A stretch of DNA of 64,000 nucleotides from an uncultured Eubacterium sp. (GTDB lineage: Bacteria > Bacillota > Clostridia > Lachnospirales > Lachnospiraceae): NCBI RefSeq assembly GCF_937958975.1, contig NZ_CALGRE010000027.1:1-64000 (forward strand), read 5' to 3'. Below, in pieces: positions 56,301 to 64,000 of this stretch. Both the position numbers and the translations under genes were made by a program. How positions within the stretch are numbered: the first letter of the stretch is position 1; the number at the start of each line of letters is the position of its first letter. The notes under the pieces are model-generated. The model saw only the letters and a list, made by a program, of their open reading frames with translations, did no database searches and was not told the origin of the DNA.

Positions 56301-57777
56301 TACTGAAAAAACAAATGGAAATCTGACATTGTATGCAAAGTGGATTCCAAAGGGAACAATTCTTATTAACGAAGATGTATATCTTACATTTGATGCTGAC
56401 ACCAAAGGAACATTTACTATTATTGGAGATTCGGGATATAGTGCTGTGAATGTTCTTTATAAAATAGTACAGACAGAAAGTGAAGCAGCAGAACTGGCAG
56501 AGAAAAAAGCAGAAAATGGATTTGTTTCATGGGGACTTGACAGAAATTCCAGCGGTTGGACAAGGACAGAGAAATTTAAGTCAAATAGTGGGAAATATAT
56601 TGTATTTTACTTTATCAGATATGATAGTAAAGGTGGATATAAAACAAGTTACGGATATGGAAAAATTGGTGCAGGTTATGCCGGTGACGAGCCGACAAGT
56701 ACAGAACCGATAACAACAGCGGAGAATCCAACGGACGAAAAGAATACATCAGATGAATCGCAGACACCGGAAATATCTACGGAGGAGCAAACAAACGCAG
56801 AAGATATTCCTTTGGAAGTATTTGGTCAGGTAATTACATCTAAAGAACCGGGACTTATCTGGGTTGTATGGGGACAGAGTAATGAACAGATTAATTTAGG
56901 TCAGAGATATAATATATATATTGATGGTGAAATTGCAGTTGATACTCATGGTAAGAGATTGGAATCTGTTGGATGCATTGGACGCAATATTCCGGCCAGT
57001 GCAGGGACACATAATGTTAGAATAACTGCAGTGTTGAATGGTATTGAGTCAAAAGGTGTGAGTGCGGATGTCGTAGTTACCGGTGGAGAAATTGAGACAA
57101 CAGAAGAAGAAACACCGGAAGAGACAACAGAAGAAGAAACACCGGAAGAGACAACAGAAAAAGAAACACCGGAGGAGACAACAGAAAAAGAGACACCGGA
57201 AGAAACAACAGAAAAAGAGACACAGGAGGAAACCACGGAAGAAGAAACGACTATAAAAACAACGCCGGATATTGAAATAAACGGATTTCAGGTAAGTGCA
57301 ACATGTGGTGGACTCAGAACCGTGTATTCCATAGAGCCGACCATAAATGATAAGGAAGTCACAGAAGTGGGACTATTATATGGTCTGTCAGAATATGCGG
57401 ATAAAGACGATATGAGTATTTTATCAGATTCAGCTTTTGTAAAAGCATTTCGTGCTGAAATTGGAAAGTTTAATGAAAAGGTTTCAGAATCAGACACGGC
57501 TTCAACTTATGTAATGACAATGAAATTTGTTGCAGGAACGAAATTAGAGTTTAACGCAGAATGGATGGTGCGCGCATATGCAAAATTAAGTGACGGTACA
57601 TATGCTTATAGTGATGTTAAGTGCTGCTCCATTTATAAAGTGGCGGAATATGTTTATAATAGTGGAAAAATGCCAACATATGACGGACACACATATCTGT
57701 ATGATAAAATATTGACAGTTGTTAATCCTGATTTTGAAATGAAAGAGTTTGATTGGAAGCAATCAATTGTAAAATAA
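53332..57777 (+). CDS. Secreted GH81 endo-beta-1,3-glucanase with shared C-terminal domain
   Basis: A signal peptide (about 1-40, ending VNA) leads into GH81 (about 60-800), with Asp534 in DHHFHYGYF and Glu617/Glu621 in NNQESTSEA. It is a clear paralogue of the enzyme at 40501 over the catalytic region. It then has a MucBP-like segment, an InlB B-repeat (YELNGG, GYDFYGWYAD), a beta-rich module, an Fn3-like module matching the first GH81, six 9-residue acidic repeats, and a 165-residue C-terminal domain found also in the GH92. AAAGGAGG precedes the ATG. It should cut beta-1,3-glucan outside the cell. Confidence 0.95.
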   Translation: MIKKSIFAKIASVTLSVAMLATLTLPNINSNMFMKTVNADNLPITKLGAGSIGTGTTSSEAAKLPRANTQGTYRFTTEDYNKKHQALDTNDWASNWLWDLEGDKATDATEALTGTAYAFPLSYLMKKDGLRITKPSMTSSATNISAYNIKDNDTLCDFKFAPDWKSNETNIDEITDWSYEAITKNPSNSSQQMKTIMTQGSPFTYLELKNTNIMYIEKLRVTFPSDTIFEGVYNGSKMVVFRTNDITSSVNGYPGLTYQYYALFLPEGANIEHLGTEDKTHNDRIGKLKITLPSDKTYLSFAWIDESASHNDDAAVNLAKEYRPYAFNFITDTRADYSYNEKQGEISTTYKYTVERKAESTADGTIMGILPHQYKNMSGYSYMTNDAVTVRGRMKFMKGSSYTTKMKYKGILPYMPSLLEDNSAGRKQLQSYVDEFMNQHMSGSGDWTLANDQGNETYYHGKKLNRAAQVVAAAKTLGDEKSADKVLDGLKANLEEWFTYSGPKDGNYFTYLGEGVGVLLGFPTSFNAVDQFNDHHFHYGYFIQSAACVGLWDKEWLNQYKDVVKQLIYDIACPYRDNADSVADCGNAYPYLRSFSPYEGHSWASGYEDERTGNNQESTSEAINAWAGIILYGELTGDTRIRDMGIYLYTTEVAAADNYWFDIDQDIYKIEQSKYQPLMASMVWGGKVDYSTWFGQNCTQGIQICPMQSWSFYLLDGGADYVKKFYNYDKTSELAKNPQSGEIGSTGGWNDMWASYYALADPEAAMNDVWTKKVVNDGESKAHTYHYIQSLIDYGTPDISFTSDSTFSSVFKKNGEYTYAVYNPDNTTKNVTFRDSTGKAIQVKATPNGMTLFNSKNIGKPSYTIEYYVKDLNSDDYHMIDSAIQYADAGALLTAKKKEFVGYSFDTANVNNQLSGNVNSDNSLVLKVYYTRNTYNISYELNGGQKTNATLYPESYIYGETYTLDSPTRNGYDFYGWYADEVYDTKIPSITEKTNGNLTLYAKWIPKGTILINEDVYLTFDADTKGTFTIIGDSGYSAVNVLYKIVQTESEAAELAEKKAENGFVSWGLDRNSSGWTRTEKFKSNSGKYIVFYFIRYDSKGGYKTSYGYGKIGAGYAGDEPTSTEPITTAENPTDEKNTSDESQTPEISTEEQTNAEDIPLEVFGQVITSKEPGLIWVVWGQSNEQINLGQRYNIYIDGEIAVDTHGKRLESVGCIGRNIPASAGTHNVRITAVLNGIESKGVSADVVVTGGEIETTEEETPEETTEEETPEETTEKETPEETTEKETPEETTEKETQEETTEEETTIKTTPDIEINGFQVSATCGGLRTVYSIEPTINDKEVTEVGLLYGLSEYADKDDMSILSDSAFVKAFRAEIGKFNEKVSESDTASTYVMTMKFVAGTKLEFNAEWMVRAYAKLSDGTYAYSDVKCCSIYKVAEYVYNSGKMPTYDGHTYLYDKILTVVNPDFEMKEFDWKQSIVK
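57094..57255 (+). repeat. Six 27-bp repeats encoding an acidic linker
   Basis: The units encode ETTEEETPE and close variants. They separate the Fn3-like module from the C-terminal domain. The number of units could change by slippage. Confidence 0.9.
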
Positions 57778-57790
57778 AAAATATTAAGAA

Positions 57791-57820
57791 GAGGACCGGA
57801 TTATATTCGGTCTTTTTCTT
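57791..57820 (+). terminator. Terminator after the second GH81
   Basis: GACCG (57794-57798) pairs with CGGTC (57808-57812), extended by weak A-T pairs, then TTTTTC. Confidence 0.6.
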
Positions 57821-57910
57821 TGTTTAAAGTACGGATACTATAATAAAAGATGAAAATATTAAAAAAAGGTTAGATAGCAGTAAAATTAATAAAAAACGGT
57901 TACACACATA

Positions 57911-57939
57911 TTGAATATATCCAAAAACGGGTATATAAT
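57911..57939 (+). promoter_or_regulatory. Promoter of the HTH-Uma2 gene
   Basis: TTGAAT (57911-57916) and TATAAT (57934-57939) are 17 bases apart. Confidence 0.75.
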
Positions 57940-58023
57940 GAGTATATGAAGTATTGAATTACTATTACAGATTAGTATTGTTCATGACTGGGCGATGCAG
58001 TGTATTTTAACAGGAGGTGGCAT

Positions 58024-58791
58024 ATGACGGTTGAAGAATTGAAAAGACATAAAATGGAAAAAGGATATACTTATTCACAGATGTCCATTTTGTCGGGAAT
58101 ACCGGTGGGAACGATTCAAAAGATATTTTCTGGAGAAACAATAAATCCAAGATATGATACAATGCAAGCGTTGGAGAGATTATTTCAAGTTGAAGAAAGT
58201 CTGTGTGTTCGAGAAGGAGCAACATATATGACACATACGCAGGGAACTTATACGGTAGATGACTATTTTGCGCTACCGGATGAGCGACGTGTTGAGTTAA
58301 TTGATGGTTATTTTTATGATATGGCATCTCCTACAGGTTTACATCAAATGATTGGTGGTGAGGTCTATAGACAAATTGCAAATTTTATTTTGGAGCATAA
58401 TGGTAATTGTATTCCATTTATGGCTCCGTTGGATGTGCAGCTTGATTGTGATGAAAAGACGATGGTTCAGCCGGATGTTATTATTTTATGTGATGAAGAC
58501 AAAATTAAAAATGGGAGAATTTATGGAGCACCAGATTTTATTTTAGAGGTAATATCTCCTTCCACCAAGAAGAAAGATTATACGATTAAAATGCATAAGT
58601 ATATGAATGCAGGTGTACGGGAATATTGGATTTTAAATCCGTATCAGAAGCAATTGTTAATATTCTGTTTTGAGAATGAGGACTGTCCGATGATTTGTGG
58701 ATTAGATAAACTGATTCCTGTGGGAATTTTTAATGGCGAATTAGAGATTTCATTTGAACATATTACAAAATGGATTGAAAAGTTTAGCTAG
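58024..58791 (+). CDS. HTH (XRE) - Uma2 family putative endonuclease fusion
   Basis: An XRE helix-turn-helix occupies residues 1-60 (YSQMSILSGIPVGTIQKIFSG). The Uma2 (DUF820) domain follows, a PD-(D/E)xK nuclease fold with QPDVIILCDED and DFILEVISPST, then the Lys-rich core (KKKDYTIKMHKY). ATG 58024 follows AGGAGGTGG. Uma2 proteins are widespread and their biological role is not settled. The added DNA-binding domain would direct it to specific sites or make it a regulator. Confidence 0.88.
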   Translation: MTVEELKRHKMEKGYTYSQMSILSGIPVGTIQKIFSGETINPRYDTMQALERLFQVEESLCVREGATYMTHTQGTYTVDDYFALPDERRVELIDGYFYDMASPTGLHQMIGGEVYRQIANFILEHNGNCIPFMAPLDVQLDCDEKTMVQPDVIILCDEDKIKNGRIYGAPDFILEVISPSTKKKDYTIKMHKYMNAGVREYWILNPYQKQLLIFCFENEDCPMICGLDKLIPVGIFNGELEISFEHITKWIEKFS

Positions 58792-58805
58792 AAAGTCAAT
58801 AAAAG

Positions 58806-58856
58806 AAGGGGCTTGGAGTATGACGTTTTAGTGTTAATACGAGAATCCCTTTTTTT
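58806..58856 (+). terminator. Probable terminator after the Uma2 gene
   Basis: AAGGG and CCCTT arms with an inner GTAT/ATAC pairing precede seven T. Confidence 0.5.
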
Positions 58857-59009
58857 GTTATGTAAAAAATTTTAAGAGAGGGAAGAATTTTTGTTGATAA
58901 GTAATATTACTGTAAAGCATGACAGGGTATTTGATATAAGCATTTGTTATTCGTTTCAAAGATTGATAAAATATAATCAAATATAAAATGCTTCGAAGGA
59001 GGTGTTCAT

Positions 59010-59861
59010 ATGAAAATAATTACAAATAAATCATTTGATGAGGAAAGAGCTTTATATGGAGCACAGGAGCTTATAGTAAAAGAGTGTAATTTTGATGGTC
59101 CATCTGATGGAGAGAGTGCATTTAAGGAAGGAAAAGAGATTACAATTGAAAATTGCTTTTTTAATCTCCGCTATCCTTTTTGGCATAATTATGGATTAAA
59201 AATAACTTCATCCAAAATGACAGAAGCCTGTCGGGCAGCGTTATGGTATTCGCATGATATAGAAATTATTAATACAAGACTACATGGAATTAAGGCATTG
59301 CGTGAGTGCAGAAATGTTAAAATGAGTGATTGTGATATTATATCTCCGGAGTTTGGTTGGTCAGTACAGTATATCGAAATGAACGACTGCACTGCAGAAA
59401 GCGAATATTTTATGATGCGTTCCGACCATTTGACTTTTCAAAATGTACAAATGAAAGGTAAGTATTCTTTTCAATATATTACAGATTCTGTATTTGAGCA
59501 TTGTGTTTTCGACACTAAAGATGCTTTCTGGCACGCAAAAAACATTATTGTCAGAAATAGTGTCATAAAAGGTGAATATCTGGCATGGTACAGTGAAAAT
59601 ATTACGTTTGAAAACTGCAAGATTATCGGTACACAGCCCCTTTGTTATTGCAAAAAACTTCGTTTAATTAATTGCGAAATGATAGATACTGATTTGAGTT
59701 TCGAACGTTCTGAGGTAGAAGCGACTTTGACTGTTCCTATTGTAAGTATTAAAAATCCATTGGCCGGGCATATTTATGTGCCATCTGTAGGTAAAATTAT
59801 TATGGATATTGAGGAAGCAAAAGGAGAGATTGTGCAACAAAATCAATGTTGTTGTGCATAG
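59010..59861 (+). CDS. DUF3737 right-handed beta-helix protein
   Basis: The 283-residue protein is full length for DUF3737 and shows its repetitive rungs with Cys, Asn and aromatic residues (ITIENCFFNLRYPFWHN, ITFENCKIIGTQPLCYC). There is no signal peptide. The family function is unknown. AAGGAGG precedes the ATG. The tail NQCCCA is unusual. Confidence 0.88.
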   Translation: MKIITNKSFDEERALYGAQELIVKECNFDGPSDGESAFKEGKEITIENCFFNLRYPFWHNYGLKITSSKMTEACRAALWYSHDIEIINTRLHGIKALRECRNVKMSDCDIISPEFGWSVQYIEMNDCTAESEYFMMRSDHLTFQNVQMKGKYSFQYITDSVFEHCVFDTKDAFWHAKNIIVRNSVIKGEYLAWYSENITFENCKIIGTQPLCYCKKLRLINCEMIDTDLSFERSEVEATLTVPIVSIKNPLAGHIYVPSVGKIIMDIEEAKGEIVQQNQCCCA

Positions 59862-59894
59862 AAATTTTTAGATATTGTTATTCGTTTGTTTGAT

Positions 59895-59930
59895 AAAGCG
59901 GCAGAGTATGAAAACTCAGCCGCTTTTTGT
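59895..59930 (+). terminator. Strong terminator
   Basis: AAAGCGGCAGAGT (59895-59907) pairs with ACTCAGCCGCTTT (59914-59926) with one A-A mismatch, then TTTTT. Confidence 0.88.
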
Positions 59931-60044
59931 AGAATATATGTAATTTAGTTTTCAGTTGACTTTTGGTGACATCAAAATATATTATGTTATATAGAATAGT
60001 GACATAAAAATAAGAATTTTGGGAGATAGGAGTAACCGGTAAGC

Positions 60045-61742
60045 GTGAAAAAATTAAATTGGAAAGAGATAAGAAAAGAAGCAGCGTGGATGATGAAATA
60101 TGCCAAGCGGTATTGGGGAGCCATAGTTTTATATTGTGTTATAGGAATCGTTGGAACTTTAATGGGACTGGCAGGAAGTATTATGAGCAAATATCTGATA
60201 GATACAGTTACCGGATATGATACGAAAGCAATTGGCTGGGTTGTAACACTTATGTTATCTATGGGAGCTGGGAATATTCTTATGAATGCAGCAGCTAACA
60301 GAGCGACTGTGCTTATCAGCACAAAAGTTTATAATGAGATACAGGCAGAAATCTATGACCGGGTTATGGAAGCTGACTGGGAGTCACTATATGAGTATAG
60401 GAGTGGGGATTTATTAAACAGATTGACCGGGGATGTAAAAGCTGTTGCGGACAGTGTGATAGGATGGTTTCCGGATATTCTTACAAAAGGAGTACAATTC
60501 TTAGGGGCATTGATAATTATACTTTATTATGACCCGACAATGGCAGTCATTGCATTACTCAGCGCACCGGTTTCTATCGTTATGTCTGAATTTCTTTTAT
60601 CACGAATGAGAAAGTATAGTGTGGATTTGCGGAAGATAAGCAGTGAGGTTGTTACATATCAGGAAACATCGTTCCAAAATATCCAGACAATTAAGTCTTT
60701 TGGTATTGTCAGTTTTTTTGAAGAGGGAATGAGGACAGTACAAAATAAATATAAAAATCTTACAATGAATTATAATAAAGTTTCAATTACTGCCACAAGT
60801 ATATTATCTTTTACCGGGATGTTAGTATCTTATGCATGTCTTGGCTGGGGGGTATATAGACTGTGGAAAGGTGCTATTATATTTGGAACACTTACATTAT
60901 TTATTCAGTTATCAAGCAGTCTGGCAACTTCGTTTTCTGCACTGATTTCTCTTGTTCCTCAGGCTATCTCTGCCACAACAAGTGCAGGGAGAATTATGTC
61001 CGTATCAGAGATAAAACCGGAGCGTATAGAGAGCGCCGAAGTAGCGGAGCAGATAAAATATAATAGCAGTGAAGGTTTGCAGGTAAATATGAAAAAAGTC
61101 AATTTTTCATATAAAGATGGGGAAAAAGTATTATCGGATATTGATTTGTGTGTGAATCCGGGGAGTATTGTAGCCTTTGTGGGTCCGTCCGGTGAGGGAA
61201 AGACTACATTAATGAGAATTTTACTGGGATTGATAAATGTTGAAAAGGGAGCAGCAACGGTGAGAGATTCGTTTGGTAATGAATGTGTGTTATCTGCTGC
61301 TACAAGAGATTTGTTTTCTTATGTTCCACAGGGCAATACCATTTTTGCAGATTCTATTGCGGCAAATTTGAGGATGGTAAAAAATGATGCCACAGATGAA
61401 GAAATCATTTATGCATTAGAAACGGCATGTGCATATGAATTTGTCAAAAATCTTCCGGATGGGATTTATACTATAATTGGTGAAAATGGACAGGGATTAT
61501 CAGAAGGACAGGCACAGAGGATATCAATAGCCAGAGCGGTATTAAAAAATGCTCCAATTATATTATTGGACGAGGCTACATCGGCATTAGATGTAGAGAC
61601 TGAGGAGCGGGTTTTAAGAAATATAATAAAAAAAGACAATAAGAAAATCTGTATTGTTACAACACACAGACCGAGCGTATTAGAAATATGTGAGAGCGTT
61701 TATAAGATAGATAAAACTTTTTTAAGACAAATTAAAAAATAA
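60045..61742 (+). CDS. ABC exporter, fused membrane and ATPase domains
   Basis: The 565-residue half-transporter has six membrane helices in the first 320 residues, then an ATPase with Walker A GPSGEGKTT, signature LSEGQAQR and Walker B IILLDEATSALD. It likely works as a homodimer. There is no peptidase domain at the N-terminus. The GTG start follows TAGGAG at 12 bases. It heads a run with PqqD, glycosyltransferase and nucleotidyltransferase genes, so it may export a modified peptide or glycoconjugate. Confidence 0.9.
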   Translation: MKKLNWKEIRKEAAWMMKYAKRYWGAIVLYCVIGIVGTLMGLAGSIMSKYLIDTVTGYDTKAIGWVVTLMLSMGAGNILMNAAANRATVLISTKVYNEIQAEIYDRVMEADWESLYEYRSGDLLNRLTGDVKAVADSVIGWFPDILTKGVQFLGALIIILYYDPTMAVIALLSAPVSIVMSEFLLSRMRKYSVDLRKISSEVVTYQETSFQNIQTIKSFGIVSFFEEGMRTVQNKYKNLTMNYNKVSITATSILSFTGMLVSYACLGWGVYRLWKGAIIFGTLTLFIQLSSSLATSFSALISLVPQAISATTSAGRIMSVSEIKPERIESAEVAEQIKYNSSEGLQVNMKKVNFSYKDGEKVLSDIDLCVNPGSIVAFVGPSGEGKTTLMRILLGLINVEKGAATVRDSFGNECVLSAATRDLFSYVPQGNTIFADSIAANLRMVKNDATDEEIIYALETACAYEFVKNLPDGIYTIIGENGQGLSEGQAQRISIARAVLKNAPIILLDEATSALDVETEERVLRNIIKKDNKKICIVTTHRPSVLEICESVYKIDKTFLRQIKK

Positions 61743-61821
61743 AAATGTTACAATTTTACTATTTTTGCTAAAAATCTTTACTTTTATTTTGGTGAGTGGT
61801 AATATTGGAATAAATTAGTAG

Positions 61822-61835
61822 GTTTAACGTTAAAC
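61822..61835. promoter_or_regulatory. 14-bp perfect palindrome upstream of pqqD
   Basis: GTTTAACGTTAAAC reads the same on both strands and lies 75 bases before the PqqD start. It is a candidate operator. No precursor-peptide frame is seen in the 167-base gap. Confidence 0.5.
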
Positions 61836-61909
61836 TAAGGCTTTTATGATGACTTTTTAGTTAAATTTGCCTCAATATGGAAAATGAAAATTAGAAAGGA
61901 TGCGGTGCA

Positions 61910-62179
61910 ATGAAAGTGAATAAGAATTTTGTCGTCAGGCAGATTGCAGATGAATACATTATTGTGCCTATTGGTGAAGCAGTTATTAATTTCAATGGAA
62001 TGGTTACAGTCAATGAAGTCGGTAAGTTTATATGGGAACAGCTATATGATGATTTGGCTCAGGACGAATTGTTACAGAGAATCATTCAGGAATATGACAT
62101 TGATGAGCAGACTGCGTCTGAGGATATGAAAGAGTTTCTCGATAAATTAAAACAAGGGGGTCTGCTTCAGCAAAAATAG
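61910..62179 (+). CDS. PqqD-like peptide chaperone
   Basis: The 89-residue protein matches the PqqD family (ADEYIIVPIGE, FNGMVTVNEVGKFIWEQL, and a helical end DMKEFLDKLKQGGLL). PqqD proteins act as RiPP recognition elements that present a precursor peptide to modifying enzymes. GAAAGGATG precedes the ATG. The next gene follows after 14 bases. Confidence 0.88.
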   Translation: MKVNKNFVVRQIADEYIIVPIGEAVINFNGMVTVNEVGKFIWEQLYDDLAQDELLQRIIQEYDIDEQTASEDMKEFLDKLKQGGLLQQK

Positions 62180-62193
62180 CACTGGAGGAGATT

Positions 62194-63168
62194 ATGAACA
62201 GTATTACAATATTCACTCCTACATATAACAGGGAAAAAGTTTTAGAGAGATTATATACTTCTTTAAAAAAACAGACAAATAAACAATTTATATGGCTTGT
62301 TATTGATGATGGTTCTACAGATAATACTGAAACCGTAGTTAGGCAGTGGATAGCAGAAAAAAAGATTGAAATTAAATATGTAAAACAGAAAAATGTGGGA
62401 AAGTCCATGTCTCATAATAGAGCAGTACGAATGACAGATACGGAGTTGTTTGTATGTCTGGACTCTAATGACTATATTGCAAAAAACACAATAGAAACTA
62501 TTTTGACTTGTTGGGAGAGAATGAAAAATGACACTAAAATTATAGGAATTATATCCCCTAAAAAGGCTCAGTTTAAGGATATCAAGAAAAGGTTAAACGT
62601 CAAACTACTTCCCCGATACATAAAAATAAGACATGACAAGAAACCTTATGAGAAATCATTTGGGGATAACTATTATATAGAAAAAGAGAAAATCACAAAA
62701 GAGTATGTTAGGGCTACTTTAAAAGAGGCATATAGAAAATATGGATTGAAAGGTGAGGCAATGCTGATACTTAGGACGTCGGTTCTTTCTAGGTATAAAT
62801 TTCCTGATATTAAAGGTGAAAAGTTTGTGCCAGAGGCATATTTATATGATTTAATTGAAAAAAATGGAAATTTTGCAGTGCTAGACCGGATATTATGTTT
62901 ACACAGATATCAGCTTGAGGGATATACATTTAATATGTCTAAATTAATTAAAGAAAACCCCAAAGGTTATCTGACATATATAAAGCAGAGATTGAATGAT
63001 GATACGGATTCGAAAATACGGTTTTTCAATTATATTCGTTATATTTCTGTGGCAAAAATTATAAAAGAAAAAAATGTCATCAAAAGGGCAGACGACAAAT
63101 TGATAGCATTGATTGCATATCCTTTTGGCGTATTGTTTTATCTTATGAGGTATCAGTGGACAAAATAA
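62194..63168 (+). CDS. Family 2 glycosyltransferase
   Basis: The GT-A fold start (SITIFTPTYNREKVLERL), the VIDDGSTDNT nucleotide-binding motif and the FVCLDSNDYI position of the usual D-x-D are present; Ser replaces Asp in the middle (DSND). The remaining 220 residues are basic, and C-terminal helices may touch the membrane. It would add a sugar to an unknown acceptor, possibly the product of this cluster. Confidence 0.88.
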   Translation: MNSITIFTPTYNREKVLERLYTSLKKQTNKQFIWLVIDDGSTDNTETVVRQWIAEKKIEIKYVKQKNVGKSMSHNRAVRMTDTELFVCLDSNDYIAKNTIETILTCWERMKNDTKIIGIISPKKAQFKDIKKRLNVKLLPRYIKIRHDKKPYEKSFGDNYYIEKEKITKEYVRATLKEAYRKYGLKGEAMLILRTSVLSRYKFPDIKGEKFVPEAYLYDLIEKNGNFAVLDRILCLHRYQLEGYTFNMSKLIKENPKGYLTYIKQRLNDDTDSKIRFFNYIRYISVAKIIKEKNVIKRADDKLIALIAYPFGVLFYLMRYQWTK

Positions 63169-63184
63169 AAGGGAGAGATGAGAG

Positions 63185-64000
63185 TTGGATTCGGTACAGA
63201 AGAATTTCTTAAACGCTATCAGGCAGTTTATAAAGCCGGAAATAAAAGCAAAATTGAATATGGATACACCCGAGCAACTTTATTCTTTAATGGAAATGGC
63301 ACAAAAACAACATGTGCTTCCCATGGTGTATGATGTGGTTGCCCAATATGATTGTGGAGGAGATTGTGTAAATATCAAGAATATGTATAAAAAAAGAGCA
63401 ATTCTTGAAATGATTTCCCAGATACAGAGAACAAAAATGTTTTTTGAGACATATAACATCATGTTGGAGAGAGGAATTAAGCCGATTGTTGTAAAGGGCG
63501 TCGTGTTGCGCAGCATGTATGATAAACCTGATTTTAGATGCTCCAATGATGAGGACATATTGGTTGATAAAAAAGACTTTTTTAAGTGTGATAGTATTTT
63601 AATAGAACAGGGTTTTGAGAGAGAAGTAGAAGAAAGTGATTTAAAATCCAGAGAACTTCCATATGAAATAGCTTATTTTAATAGAAAAACAAAAGTGAGA
63701 ATAGAAATACATACAAAATTACTGCCGGATAACAGTAATGCGTTTAAAGAGTTAAACCGAAATTTTAAAAATGTATTTAACCGTGCAAAGATGATTGATG
63801 TAGGAGTAGGAAGTGTGTGGACACTCAGCGACACAGACCATTTTCTTTTTTTGTTGAGTCATAGTTATAAACATTTTATCTATTGTGGGTTTGGAATACG
63901 ACAATTATGTGATTTGTTAATGATGGCAGAAAAATGTAGAAATACAATTGAATGGAAATATATTGAAAGGGTTGCAAGAGAAAACCGTATTTATAAATTT
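63185..64000 (+). CDS. Nucleotidyltransferase family protein (NTP_transf_5), partial
   Basis: The frame runs to the window end and gives 272 residues. The motifs GIKPIVVKGVVLRSMYDKP and SNDEDILVDKKDF match the NTP_transf_5 family (normally K-G-x-x-L and R-x-x-x-D-x-D), with SNDEDIL in place of DxDLL, and IEIHTKL follows. TTG 63185 is chosen because GGGAGA precedes it. These proteins are frequent in lasso-peptide and other RiPP clusters, where some modify the product. Confidence 0.8.
   Translation, partial: MDSVQKNFLNAIRQFIKPEIKAKLNMDTPEQLYSLMEMAQKQHVLPMVYDVVAQYDCGGDCVNIKNMYKKRAILEMISQIQRTKMFFETYNIMLERGIKPIVVKGVVLRSMYDKPDFRCSNDEDILVDKKDFFKCDSILIEQGFEREVEESDLKSRELPYEIAYFNRKTKVRIEIHTKLLPDNSNAFKELNRNFKNVFNRAKMIDVGVGSVWTLSDTDHFLFLLSHSYKHFIYCGFGIRQLCDLLMMAEKCRNTIEWKYIERVARENRIYKF

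Noticed and set aside
57094..57255. Regular 27-bp repeats as a possible CRISPR array
   Set aside because: The units abut with no spacers and translate in frame as an acidic linker of the GH81 protein.
61743..61909. Precursor peptide gene upstream of pqqD
   Set aside because: I found no short frame with a ribosome binding site there; any precursor must lie elsewhere.

Overview
The window looks like a chromosomal segment of a low-GC gut bacterium of the Lachnospiraceae type (Firmicutes/Bacillota). The basis is AT-rich sequence with strong AGGAGG ribosome binding sites, Clostridia-type housekeeping genes (purA, hslO, pcrA, rlmD), small uncharacterised families common in that group (DUF1836, DUF3737, YerC/TrpR-like), very large modular secreted proteins, and relics of Tn916-like elements. 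The genus cannot be settled from the sequence.

Layout. 1-4185 is the 3' part of a secreted GH92 enzyme. 4.2-6.1 kb holds a rubredoxin and decayed regulators. 6.3-20 kb is mostly ordinary chromosome: purA, SEC-C protein, SAM methyltransferase, Hsp33, a class D sortase with a membrane partner, a TrpR-like regulator, DUF1836, PcrA helicase and RlmD. From just after rlmD to about 36.3 kb lies a 16-kb accessory region. It has a small tyrosine-integrase unit carrying a type I toxin-antitoxin-like locus; a serine recombinase followed by a type II Thoeris-like defence system (two TIR proteins and a TM-Macro effector), bracketed by two diverged 229-bp direct repeats; a cluster of small regulators with an ABC exporter; an RHH/DUF1413 pair; and broken mobile-element genes. 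36.4-64 kb returns to host-like genes: a leucine-rich-repeat surface protein, tRNA-Gly, a GH81 glucanase with an acetyltransferase, a MATE exporter behind an attenuator-like leader, a YyaL-type protein, a giant papain-like protease, a second GH81, an HTH-Uma2 fusion, DUF3737, and the start of an ABC/PqqD/glycosyltransferase/nucleotidyltransferase cluster that runs off the end.

How the genes fit together. One GH92 enzyme (alpha-mannoside or mannose-phosphate hydrolase) and two GH81 endo-beta-1,3-glucanases point to attack on yeast or fungal cell walls, whose outer layer is (phospho)mannan and inner layer beta-1,3-glucan. The GH92 and the second GH81 end in the same roughly 170-residue domain; the first GH81 ends in a lysine-rich domain. 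The GH92 has Gln where the family normally has its catalytic acid Glu, which suggests it removes mannose-1-phosphate caps. The best systems for a second look are the Thoeris cassette, the convergent toxin/RNA locus, the GH92 substitution with the shared C-terminal domain, and the PqqD cluster at the right edge.
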